This document shows, one piece after another, positions 22,147-33,500 of a stretch of DNA of 64,000 bases. Below the pieces are notes generated by a model, which had not been told where the DNA came from, did no database searches, and was given only the letters and a program-made list of their open reading frames with translations. The stretch's first letter is position 1, and each line of letters begins with the position of its first letter. The translations under genes and the position numbers were made by a program. The DNA comes from Camillea tinctor (taxonomy: Eukaryota; Ascomycota; Sordariomycetes; Xylariales; Xylariaceae), in contig MU394060.1 in the NCBI GenBank assembly GCA_022578605.1, positions 682,001 to 746,000 of the forward strand. Direction: 5' to 3'.

Positions 22147-23152
22147 TTAGTCTAATAGGGACGGCTGATAGAACTCTACCTTCTTCGCTGCCTTTCGCGG
22201 TCCCCCTTTCCTACACCTTCCGGCCTTAGGGTCCTTCCAGCCCGCATAGTCGGGATCCCACCCCTCTATGCTGGACAACGGTATGAACGTATTGTCGATG
22301 ATGAATGGGGCGTCGTCGCGTGGCATCCATGTAGCCTCGCCGTCATAGTATAAACTCATAACTATGAAAAGAGGAAGAGTTAGTTAGAAAAGTCCCCGGC
22401 ATTTTCTCTCAGTCTTGTTTGTCTTTATACGTGGGGAAAACTTACGGTTCGGACTCCACCCTCTTACTGTGTCCTGAATAGCACTGCACAGTTCCAAGAA
22501 AACAGTGCCGTGCAATTCGTCTGCTTCTACCTCTTCATATAGAGACTGGTTTGGGTCGTGGAATATCCCCAGGAACGCGTGTGTCATCTCATGGCACAAC
22601 GTTCCTAGGAGCATATCTAGTGTTGACGGGACATTTGTACCCCAGACTCTCGTGAGAAGGGTGATTCTGAGATTTACGTTGTCATAATATCCTAAGATAC
22701 CAACTGCTATAATAATCAAGGTGTGTTAGCAACTGAGTAGAGGTCATTTTTTTGTAACTTTTTATCGGAACCCAAGGAGATAGGGAGGTCAGGTCAGATG
22801 CTTTTAGAGGGTCTATTGACTTACACTCAATTTCGGATTCCTCGCTTAGACGCAAGTGAAGCCAGTCCATCTCGTTGCCCGGGTTCTTCTTCCACAGCGG
22901 TGTCATGGCGCCGAAGAAGAAGAATTGGTCTAATAGACCCATGAGCCATGTCATAATATCGTGGGCCGAATATAATTCGCAGCCCGAATTCAGGATATCG
23001 TAGGCACGGATGAACTGGTTACGAGCGTGTCTTTGGGACGGCGTCAAGTGCATGGTGCGGAAGCCATAGCATGAAGACTCCAGGACTCTTTTCTTGAGTT
23101 CCTGAGCAGGATGACTACCGGGGATGAGGGTCATGGTTTGTTGAGCCCCCAT
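22147..23152 (-). CDS. Putative SprT-like zinc metalloprotease, paralog A
   Basis: A 267-residue protein in three exons: 23152-22825, 22706-22446 and 22361-22147. Introns have GTAAGT donors and ATAG acceptors, with GCTAAC and CTAAC branch sites. Exon 2 carries LGTLCHEMTHAFLGIF (HExxH at residues 148-152). ADELHGTVFLELC follows, whose His (175) in an H-G-x-x-F setting is a candidate third zinc ligand, as in SprT-type enzymes. The N-terminal part has the block PSQRHARNQFIRAYDIL and WLMGLLDQFFFFG. The C-terminus ends VEFYQPSLLD. It is paralogous to the plus-strand gene at 24495: same motifs, same intron phases, final exon also 215 nt. No signal peptide was seen. Catalysis is predicted from motifs, not proven. 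Confidence 0.85.
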
Positions 23153-24494
23153 GGTTGTTGTTGTTTAATGATTGCTTTAGCAATGATAATGAAGATGAGT
23201 AAAGTAATGGTAAGAGGTCAATGCAATTGTTATTGCAGGAAAACCAGGTTGACCAAAGAGGTTGAAGGTGGAAAGAAATTGAGAAGAGATGGAAGGGAGG
23301 AAGGAATTGTGTTATAGACCTTAGGTAGTTCAGGTTGCTACGGTATCTACGGTGTTGAATGGCATCAGTCTTGGATGATATATAGGTACGTTAGTGCCAT
23401 CATATGCACTACGAAACTGGGGTTGTAGACATTGAATGTAGAAAAGATGGCACAGCAACTAAATACTGTCCCATAGCTGTATTGAATGCATGGTCACTTA
23501 GCAACCTATCCCCCAGCCTCACGATAGTTGTGTCTATAGAGCTTAAGTAGACACACTGCGCCTCCTTATTCCCCAGAGTTCCCTAAAAGGATACAAGTTG
23601 CCATACGAGACAACGTTGAATGATCATATAGGTAAGGATAGTTATCTCCTTTTGTTAGTGATGTATCGTATCTATCTCAACTCCGTAACTCTGCCATACA
23701 CAGTCTCATCGATTGCTATTCAGCCTCAGCAACCATTTGAAGTATTACTAATAGGTATGGATGTTGACAATAGCATGTTTGCCTCGGAGGCGTAATACAA
23801 TCATTCAACATGAAACTATCTGTCCTAGCAACAATGTGGATAGTCATGATGTTGTACGGGAAACTAGAACTACAACTACCAGCCTCTGGTATTACTACTT
23901 ATGCGTATAACGATCTCTTTGTTTCATTACGAGATACGTACTGTCATTGGCCCTACGGTATAGGTTAGCACACTGGTCCAAGCACCATCATATGTACAAG
24001 TAACAAACAAGCCTTAAAGCCCACGTGGATGTCTAACTAGAGAGTTGGCTGTAGCATTAGCACGAGTGGTTGGATATCAGGCGGCATCGTTTCAGAGGCT
24101 TAGCACACTAGGCAAATTAGGGTCACAAGTAGTTACAAACCGCGGAAGAAACACAAGTGATAGTAGATTCGTTATTCATTTAGAGTTATCCTTCATTCTT
24201 ATAAAAGGTCATACAGTAACCATATTCTTCCACTAGCTGGGTTTCCTGTTCTAGATTTACCCAACATAACGACACTTATATATCATTCAATGTTGTCACT
24301 CTAGCTACCTTTCAATGTTGTAGCAACTGAAAACTATATAACACTACATCTACTGCTGATCCATCTCTTCTCACTTTCATCTCTTCTACACCTTCCATCA
24401 TCCCATTTCTTGACCACGTACTCATCAACTTTTTACTGTCAACCTTCTATTATCGAGCTTTTGCTATCAACTAAATAGCAATATCATCACCGCA
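23153..24494. other. Shared divergent promoter of paralog pair
   Basis: 1.34 kb between the start codons of the two HEMTH paralogs, so it should carry both promoters. AT-rich, with no gene. The last 150 bases before 24495 are TC/CATC-rich, a typical fungal leader. Confidence 0.6.
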
Positions 24495-25621
24495 ATGTCT
24501 TCAATGAAGAATCTGACATTCCGTAACCGATCCCACTCGGCCCAGGAGCTCAAGGCGAGGGTTCTGGAAACCTCCTGCTGGGGGTACCAAACTCGTCGCT
24601 TGGAGCCGTCCCAGCGTCGCGCGCGGGCCGCATTCCTCACATGCTACAAACTCCTTCACGAACAAAGTGAATTATCGGCCAAGGAGACCCTGCCGGGCTT
24701 GATGGGTCTTCTCGACCAATTTTTCTTCTTCGGCACATTGACTGTGTTCGGGAGGAGACGTGAGGATGAGCCCAGCGTACGTTTGCGGATAAAGGATTAT
24801 GATGAGAATGATAGTAAGTGAATACACACTCTCCTAAGTGACCCATTGGAAGAACTTCCTCGCGAGTCTAAAGAGGAAGACTTTGCCTATGGTGTCTTCG
24901 ATCCCGAGGAACACCTCCCCCTCCCCCTCCCCCTCACCCCCCTAAACACACACACACGCACACAGAGGGAGAGAGAGAAAAGAAAAGAAAAGATCCAATC
25001 TGGGTAACATGGAGGTTAGTCGCTAACATCCTCTTACTACTACAGCGCCTGGCACAGAAGCATATTTCGACCGGGGTCCCCTCGAGATAACCCTCTACAC
25101 CACCGTATCGGGCGAGCCAGTAACACTAGACCGCATCATCGGGTCGCTGTGCCACGAAATGACGCACGCGTACCTCGACATATTCTGCGATCCGCGGCTC
25201 ACCCCGTACGAGGAGGTCGAGGCGCACGACTGCCACGGCACCGTATTCACGGAGCTGTGCCTCGCGATTCAGCACACGGTGCGAGGCTGGAGCTTGGAGC
25301 GTAAGTTTCCCTCCCCCCCTTCAGAGTTCATCTTATTATCGCTTGTATACAATCAGCAAGGCCAGAGAATTTCTTTTTTGAACTAACGCTTCTCTTCTTC
25401 CCGCAGTCAGCGAGATAGACGTCGAGGATAGGATGTACGTGGCCCGGGGGTACAGCCAAGCCCTCTTCGACGACAGGTTCGTGCCGTATGGCACCCTCGA
25501 CACTTGGCAGGCGAGACATGCGGCCTGGATGGATAGAGTCTTGTGGGATGGCGAAGGGTGGGAGTTCAGGGTACCCAGCCGGAAGGAAAAGGAGTTCCAC
25601 CAGCCGTCCCTCTTGGACTGA
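24495..25621 (+). CDS. Putative SprT-like zinc metalloprotease, paralog B
   Basis: A 262-residue protein in three exons: 24495-24813, 25046-25300 and 25407-25621; donors GTAAGT, acceptors ACAG and CGCAG. It shares with paralog A the N-terminal block (SHSAQELKARVLETSCWGYQ), the GLMGLLDQFFFFG segment, IGSLCHEMTHAYLDIF (HExxH at 143-147), AHDCHGTVFTELC (candidate third His 170) and the terminal FHQPSLLD. Intron positions and phases are identical, so the pair arose by duplication, and the genes are divergently arranged. Intron 1 (232 nt) contains a C-run, CA repeat and GA repeat. Product and zinc dependence are inferred from the HEMTH motif; the substrate is unknown. Confidence 0.85.
24916..24991. 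repeat. Intronic low-complexity CCCCTC/CA/GA tract
   Basis: Tandem CCCCTC units, then a CA run and GA/AAAAG runs, lie inside intron 1 of paralog B. This tract is absent from paralog A. Confidence 0.8.
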
Positions 25622-27142
25622 AGGGTTATCGGGTATTTGCTCTATATAAAGCTCCTACCCTCCTGAAGTCCAGACGTGCTACTCTCCGGGTTGATCCCGC
25701 CCTCCCCCTTCGCCCTTGGCACCCCGGGTCCCCGTCATCAGACGTTCTATTCGCGGTTCTATAAGGTTTTAGTGGACGACATATGGACGCTACTACCGCC
25801 GTGACATCACCGAGTCCGATGGAATATACCTGAGAACGAGGGACGTGAGATTAAGCACAGCTCTACGAGAGAAAGGACAGTAAAGGCATATTTTAAACTT
25901 TACTCTTCGGGATATAGATGGATTAAGGATTTTGAGGATATCAGCGATTTTATATGGATGATTTTGTGATTGGAGTTATTGATTGATATATTTCATCCAG
26001 TATATGGAGGAATGTGGACGGACGATCATGATTACGATATGGACGTTGTTGATGATACAGATTTATGATGTCTATAGCAAGCGGATCTGAGTTTTGTTCC
26101 AGGATTTATGCTTCGTGTTGTTAGATGGGGCTATCGATCTAATACAGTATGGATTGAGGATGGCTTGCGAGGATATTTGAATATTCCTTTGCCCTCCGCT
26201 TCGTGATTTTGATAATGTGGCCTGACTCAGAGCTCTCGCTCTTCTCCTAGATTCTCTTCTGGACTTTTCCCCTATCTCAATTTTTCACTCCCCAGTCCAA
26301 TTACGTAGCCCTTATTTCCATCAATCACCGCAACGAGCAGTATACTTCCTACAAAACTAAACTCACCATATCCCAACACAGATATAGCACCTTAGATATA
26401 GGACTGATGTGATGAAACCAAGAGCTCTCTAAACGAGAGAAAAGGCAAATACAGGACCTCTCTCACACAACTGCTATATACATACACCAACAACCAACAT
26501 GGGGTCACGTGAGGACCCATTTGGACCCATTCCTGCCCCTATACCTATCCCATACCTATCCCATACCCATATCAGATATCCCATACACAGCAATTCGTAA
26601 AGTGTAAAGTATTATAGGTATACTTAAATCTGTTTTCCGCACGTGAGACGTACCAAAAAAAAAAAGAAAAAAAAAAGAAAAGAAACACCTAGACCTCGAG
26701 TTAGCCACACAAGCGTAGGTGGTCCCGTAGTCCCACATTCAGTACATCTCCACAGCAAGCAGATTTATCAAGTTCATGTCATCATTAATTCCACGACAGA
26801 AAGACCGATCTAACATATTTTGCTTTTTTTTGTCTTATTTCTTTGTTTCTTTTTTTTTAACTTCTCATCTGAATATCTAGACAGGTACTGATCTCTAACC
26901 GTTCCCATCCGATCACCGCGCCGAATCCCCCTTTTTTAATATCTTTGTACATCAAGGTAGGTAAGCAAGGTTACGCACATCAAATTGCACCACATCCATG
27001 TATGTGAAGATCTTCATCTAGTAACCTCTACCCCTTCCCTTGCCTGGCCTAACACCCAAATCACAACCAGGATCTTGTAACCTACCTACGCTCATCTCCC
27101 CAAAACATTTACATCAAGACAACGCTTGCTTTGCTTTGCTTT
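25622..27142. other. 1.5 kb convergent intergenic region
   Basis: Between the 3' ends of paralog B (plus) and WBP1 (minus). It contains an imperfect tandem ATACCTATCCC repeat (about 26539-26575), A/T homopolymer runs, and a near-palindromic GTCACGTGA site. No gene was supported. Confidence 0.6.
26502..26518. promoter_or_regulatory. Near-palindromic GGGTCACGTGAGGACCC site
   Basis: A 17-base imperfect palindrome centred on CACGTG, located between two convergent genes and so not in an obvious promoter. Binding is possible but unproven. Confidence 0.2.
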
Positions 27143-28724
27143 CTACTGGTTCTTCTTGGCTGCCGAGGGAGCGCTGTACAGCCAAATAGCACAAAAGGCC
27201 AACCACCCTGTCACGGTGGCTCCAATACCTGCCATCCAGGGCCACGCACCGGAGATGACGAAGCTGCGAGGCCACTCGTCATGGGCAAAGTGTCTTACTG
27301 ATACCGTGTGTTTCTCCTCGATGTTGCTGAAGAAAGGTCTCTTGTAGTTGACTTTGAAGTTGAAAATCCCATGCTGGTCCGGGAGGGTGAAGGCAACAGA
27401 GTAGGTGCTGTCAGATGAAGAAATCTGGGGAGTAAGTTGCAGTCGGTGGAAGGGCGAGAGCATGCTGAACTCAAGTTGCAGGGCATCCGACTCTGGGACT
27501 TCGAATGGGATATACTTGTCCCAAGAGTACTCGGACAGGGAGATGGAGTATTTCTAGACCATGTTAGCTTATGCAAGGGAGAGAACATATGATTTTATAT
27601 ATAGGGTGGGCACTGACCACATCGTTCTTGATGCGATAGATCTTGGGGTTGCTTGCGTTACTCATGCCCTCCTCGTTCAGGTGGTGCTCCACCCAGTTGA
27701 CTCGCAATACGCCAATCTCCTTAAAAGTCCAGCCAGATACTTGCTTAGCAAAGGCCCGGTTCAGGGTCTTGACGGCACTCTTCTCGCCAAGCTTCTTTAC
27801 TTTGGCATCAAACCATTGGTCGCTCAGCATCTCGGCGGAACCGACGACGGTAAAGCGGGCCGAGTTGCGGGCCTGCATGGTGCTCACAAGAGAGAGCTGC
27901 TGGCCGGCGGCGAAGAGGTCATCGACGACTTCGGACTGTTCTTTCGGATTGTAGCTGTAAGCCGTGGCGGGAGCGCGCAGGATCGGGGAGAGGAGGGCGC
28001 CCTGGCCGAGGGTCTGGCCCATACCGTGGGGGAAAGCGAGGAGGTTTCCGTCCTCCGAAACTGGGCTGAAGAAATCTTTAAGGCCTGGTCGGAGGGGTCC
28101 GGGTGAAGGCAGGAGCAGGACATCGTGAGTTTCGGAGGCGGAGGAGGTATCGTAATTGAAGTGATCGACAACGAGGCCTTGACGGTCAGGGGGGAGGTGG
28201 ATATCTAGCTCGAGAAGGAGGGAGACAATGGAGGTGGGAGCGGGAGTCGAGGAGGAGAGAGTCAGGAGGATGTTGCCATTTGCATTTATGAAGTCGAGGA
28301 GGATGTTGGGGGTCAGGTTGGGGCCGAGTCCTTATTGCTTGGTCAGTCTCCTGCCGGGCAAATGAATTTAATTTTTGTGGTACTACCAACCCTTGGATTT
28401 GGTTGGGAGGAGTAGGACATGGTCGTAAGATCTCTCGCCTAGGTGGAAGAGGCTTAAGCTCTCGCTCTTGGGAGTCTCGTAGGTGATCTCGAATCCCCGG
28501 CCTGGAAAGATTATTTTAGTATACCCAGAAATAGAAACTGTTGTTGTTTATTTAAAGAAATAAAATAAAAAGCAAAACATACTCTCGAGATCGCCGAGGA
28601 ACTTGGAGTACCCTGCCTTCTCGGCATCATCTTCTAATATAACCAGTAACCTATCCCCGCTGGAGCTGACAGCTTGCACAACGGCGATGAAGAGAAATAC
28701 GAGAACCGAGAGCAGGGACCTCAT
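27143..28724 (-). CDS. WBP1: Oligosaccharyltransferase subunit WBP1 (OST48)
   Basis: A 458-residue essential subunit of the ER oligosaccharyltransferase, which transfers glycans to Asn residues. Four exons: 28724-28583, 28501-28391, 28330-27618 and 27553-27143, all phase-consistent; intron 2 has the less common AAG acceptor. The signal peptide MRSLLSVLVFLFIAVVQAVS is followed by RLLVILEDDAEKAGYSKFLGD, RGFEITY, SLFHLGERSYDHVLLLPTKSK and LGPNLTPNILLDFINANGNIL. FPHGMGQTL and WVEHHLNEEG follow in the middle. Near the C-terminus PWMAGIGATVTGWLAFCAIW is the single membrane anchor, and a short cytosolic tail ends in AAKKNQ, with lysines in a KKxx-like position typical of ER retention. The luminal body precedes the anchor. 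Confidence 0.95.
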
Positions 28725-29544
28725 GTTGGCTGGCGGGTGTTAGGTATGTCTCTGCAAATCAATTAACCGTAGAGAGAATAGAGGAAGTGAAAGGCGATGG
28801 CGGCAACATGGATTGACGACCACGCATGAGAATAAATTGCTTTGTTGGTCGTGGGGGGTGATTGTTTGGTGTAAGTGGAAGTGATTAAAAGATATGACCT
28901 GGTCTTGAATTTTAGAGGTGATAGGTATAGGTAGTAGGTAGTAGGTTAGGTAATACCTGAGCTTTCACAAGTGGCATACGTAGCCGGTTCCACTTTTTAA
29001 TGTGTAGAGAGGTCTTAGAAGGTTACCCTTGTTCCTGCCAAGACCCGGCCAGTACTTAGGTACTTATTCAGGATGGGTACTTAAGTACTTAGATTGATAG
29101 ACCCCTGCCATAAAACTATGACAGCGGATGTCATAATGATCCGGGGCCGCGAGTGGAACTTTCCGATCACTACTAGCACTAAAAAGGTAAGGTTTAATTA
29201 AGTAATCCGTACGTACCCATAGGCTGGACTTGAATAGATCCACTACGCCACAACGCACGGATCACTTAATTCAGTGAAGCTCCCAACTTTCGCAAAGCCT
29301 CAATTCGACCCTCAATTCGTTAGACTGAGGTCATATCCAGTTCCTATTCCCTCCCCATTGCACCCCTCTCTCACCTTACCTCGATAGACCATACCTATTG
29401 ATTGAAACCAGAGGTATGTAAACCCACAACCCCCCCTATGCCTCTATAACCTCATACTAAGGGGGTAAATATCCTATTCCACCAACTAACCACATATCCA
29501 CCACACAGCCTACATCCGCACCCCCCCATCCTCCCTCCCCAAAG
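28725..29544. other. Divergent promoter region
   Basis: Between WBP1 (minus) and NUO9.5 (plus), so it should hold both promoters. AT-rich, with several TAGGTA/TACTTAGGTAC motifs and a C-rich, CCAC-rich leader before NUO9.5. No gene was found. Confidence 0.6.
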
Positions 29545-29866
29545 ATGTCTTCCCGGGCCCCCCTATTCTTCGCCAATCCCCTCCGGTACTGGCGCTGGGC
29601 GGCTCGTGAGCGGCCCGCCTACTTCTACTCCATCCTGATCGGCAGCATGGGTCCAGTTGTGCTCTTCACCGTGCCCCCGACCCTGAAGGCGCTCGGCTAC
29701 GAGAGAGCAGCCCCCATCCCCATGACCTACCCCAGTATGGAACCGCTTTCTCCCTATTAACCCCCTTCCCCCCTATTTACCAAAGTAGATAAAGTGACTA
29801 ACATACGCACTCGCGCATACAGTTCCCCCGGGCCCGAGAAAGCAGTTATCCGGATATGATGATTGA
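29545..29866 (+). CDS. nuo9.5: NADH:ubiquinone oxidoreductase 9.5 kDa subunit
   Basis: A 77-residue accessory subunit of mitochondrial complex I (NUO9.5, NDUFA3-like). Two exons, 29545-29734 and 29823-29866; donor GTATGG, acceptor ATACAG. The join gives PMTYPIPPGPRKQLSGYDD and a stop, matching the family C-terminus. The N-terminus MSSRAPLFFANPLRYWRWAA is followed by one membrane helix (YFYSILIGSMGPVVLFTVPP). It has no cleavable presequence, as expected for this subunit. The short second exon is easily missed, because exon 1 alone reads into a false stop at 29760. Confidence 0.93.
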
Positions 29867-30582
29867 GAGAGGAAAAGGAAAGGCGAGGAGAAAAAGAAAA
29901 AAAATTTATATGTGAGGGTTAGTGATTGATATGGGTGAGAAGGGAAGAGAGAAAAACGAGAGGGTGAATGGATGGATGGACGAACCGACATGACAAACAG
30001 GGGATGGGACAACGTATCACCACCACCATCCACTGTACATATACCACAGAAGAAATAATAAGGAGAAATTAAGAAAGCTCAAGGCATAAGCTATGGATCA
30101 ATGAGTACCATCAGAGGATAATGCTATAACAACATGGATTGTGGTGGTTTACTATCATCATGATTGCTTAGCAACGACGAAGAATACTAAGATAAAAAAA
30201 GTTTCACAAAAAAGTTCAAGTTCAACATCACATCATCAATGAGAGCAGGTTTCGTATTTTCCTTTGTTTTATTTTATTTCTTCATGATTGTCTAGCGCCG
30301 ATTCCTTTCTGACCCTCCCCATCCATCTAGCCATCTATCCTGTAGACAAAAAGGTCCCACCCCTCACCCTACTGTGAACCCTTTCACCCTAATGCAACGA
30401 ACATTCCCCGCCAGCTTCACTAGAAAAAAAAAGCTGCCAATCGACTCCGTTTTATGCTACTGCAAAACTTCTTGCTCGCATCTGGATGGGCCCCGCCGAC
30501 GACTTGGGACGGTGAGATAAACTCTATCTTTCTCGCTGAATCAAGTTCCACTCATACTGTATACAACGTTAGCCTTTTCGTT
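29867..30582. other. Convergent intergenic region
   Basis: The 3' regions of NUO9.5 (plus) and the Beige gene (minus). Purine-rich and A-rich tracts; no gene recognised. Confidence 0.6.
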
Positions 30583-33500
30583 TTATTTGTCGGCGACTGA
30601 TGTAGGAAGGAATTTGCTACTTACCACTCTACCGTCGTCGTCCCCGGTATACACTAGCTGGGGCATTGGCGTGATGCAAGTGATGGCTGCTTCGGTGTTT
30701 GTTCCCGTATCGCTTCGGGCATCAATGTGATCGAGTCTCCTCACTAGTTCCAGTGACCACTTTCCGTTCTTGATAATTCTCCTCCAGATATTCACCCGGC
30801 CCCTCCTGTGCCCAGTAAATATGAGGTAGTTCTCTAGCCACTCATTTCCTGACCCCTCGTAGAACGCGCACGAGTACACGTAATCATCATGCTCGCTGCA
30901 TACATTTTGGTCTAGGAGCAGCTCTCCGTTGAGCGTGTATAGTGCAACATTGGGGCCTGAGCATAGCATAATCTCGCCCGACACATCGTTGATACGAGCG
31001 CATTCCACTGGTCTAGCATTAGATAGCTTCCTTACAAACTCGAGCCGATTCAGGTCCCAGAGGAATGTGTGCCCATCTCCAGAAATGGTAACAAACGTGC
31101 TGAAGGCTTTAGACACGGCAATCGTTGTCACCGGCGTCTTGTGGCCAAACAGCGACGATCGTGGCACCAGTTCAACCGGTTTGGCAGACGCGCTCTGGAT
31201 GGTGAACACTGATATCACACAATCCTCGCCCGCTGTGATCAGTGTTTTCGAGTCAGCCACTACGATACATGAGATCTGACCTATGTGTAGATTTTCGTTG
31301 ACACCGGCGCTCTTCCTGTTCTCCGTGAAGTAGAACCGGATGCTGTTGTCGGCATACCCCCATTCTAGATATTTGTCAAAAAATGGAGGGAGGTTAAGGC
31401 GAAAAGGGGATGAACAGAGAAGGCGGTCTATTTTGGGCGCGTAGATTAACGATGCCACTCGCTCACGACTTTCGAGGAGGGGATGCGGGATTCTCGTAAG
31501 CGAGGCGCTCGAAGTATCCAACCTCTTTGCCGGAAAGGAGTTATTTTCCCGACATGGGTGAGGCTTCGTGAACACTTGATGTGGTGTCTGACCAAAATTA
31601 TGGATGATGCTAGTAGTAGCATGCCTCTCGTTCGAGTCGGTGATATTATCGAGGTCTTTGGCCCCGTAGTATGAAAGGTAGTGGAACACGTTTAGATTCT
31701 CAACGGCCGCTTCACCTCGTTGCTTGTTGCCAAACACCAAATCAATCCAGAGATGGAGGTTCTGGCTCACATAAGGAGACTCCAATGCCTCGCGATGTTT
31801 AGCAATGAAAATCTTGGGATCTTCCTTTGCCCAAGGTGGGAGCTCGACGTCATTGACTCGACCACCCGATCCTTGCCGATCCCCAAAGTTGTATCCGTTG
31901 ACATTGGTGAGGAATTCCGGTAGATAGAAGAATTCGGGTATCAGCTCACGGACATCAGACCCATTATCCTGGGAAGCAGACCTCCATGAACCTTCGATTG
32001 AAAAGAAGAGGCGATCGGCATGATCAAAACTCCCACCCTGTAGGAGAATGTAGGATTGAACAAAGGGTGGTAGTCTGATCAGGTAAGAAGCGACGATCAT
32101 GGCAGATGAATAGTGAGTTCCGTAGTGAAAAGGAGTCTCGCCTATCTCGGCTAGACTACTATATCTAGACCGGTAGTCGGATTGTCGGCGGGCGGTTTGA
32201 GCGCCCATAGGTTTTGATAAGTCCCGAAACGTTGCGGGATCATCTAGGTTCAGCTCATCGCTGGTATAGTCTGCTAAAACCCATGGGAATACTGGATATT
32301 GCGTTAGGTCATTGAAGGTTCGACCTGCCATGGTGTTGATGAGCATGAGATAATGAAAGTTGGATATTTCTCCCCTTTGCCAACGGCGCATGATTGGATT
32401 CCATGGCGAAGAGTTAAAGATACTCCCGAATTTGGAACCGAACGATTGAGGGGATTCTTCTATTACTTTGAGGGATTCTAGGCGCCAGGCATCCTCCGGA
32501 TTTGGTAGTGAGTTCGCCCCAGCGGTATGAGGCGTTTTTTGGGCAAGCTTGATAAACATATTGTCTCTTATGATCGGAGTCTTTGCAGTCAACAGGTAAC
32601 TCCGACCGTCGGTGAAGAAGATCTCGATCGCAACGTCGCGGAAGAGAAATCGACGCTTCGATATACTAATCACGTCGTGCCATCTCCAGCTGCGGGACTC
32701 CTGGCTGCTACGGCTTGATGTTTGACGTCGCTCCCCAGATTTTGCTCCAGTGACAATCTGAGAGAATGGATCACGTTCCTCTGCCGGTGCCTCCCAAACA
32801 TGAATGATCTCTCCATCGGCGGACTGGAAAAAATTGTCCATGATGTAAAGTGCATTCTTTCCAACGAGAAGGATTCCCTCACAAGCCTCGAGTCCAATAA
32901 TACGAGAGATGTTGTACACTTGCTCGACGCTGTCTCCTTGTTGTAAACGCCGCATCACCCTTCGATTCTTGTCCTCAAAGCCATCGTCTGCCTCGTTGGG
33001 GTCGTTGGGATCATCGATGAGCTCGAAATCATCTTCAGGAACTGTAGGCTGGTCTTGAGGTTCGGCAGTATTGGGCTTTGGATCAGGCGTGGAATCAGAT
33101 GGATCTTCGGCGCCATCATTTTTGGTTATCTTAGGGGGTGTAGATGAAGGAGCTGCAGTTGCTGGGTGTGAGCCCTCCGACATGCTACCCGACGTCTTTG
33201 CCTTTAATGTAGGGGCTGATGGCTGATCAGTGATGCGTCGCTTTGGTTGATACTGCTCGTGTGTTGAAGGCGAGTCTGGTAGTAACCGAATACGCATTCG
33301 GTTACGACCTTCTGTCCTATCGAGCTTCCACTTCATGGGGCTGCTTTGGTATAAGACAGCCCCCGGCCGAGTCAAATCTTGTTGCATCTTAGAAAATGAA
33401 ACAGAGAAAAAGGTCACGTCATCATGCTGGTCTTGTAGGGTACGCTGGTGTTTAAAGTGTTCAGACGCATATATCGACTTCATCCATGCCGAGTTCGCCA

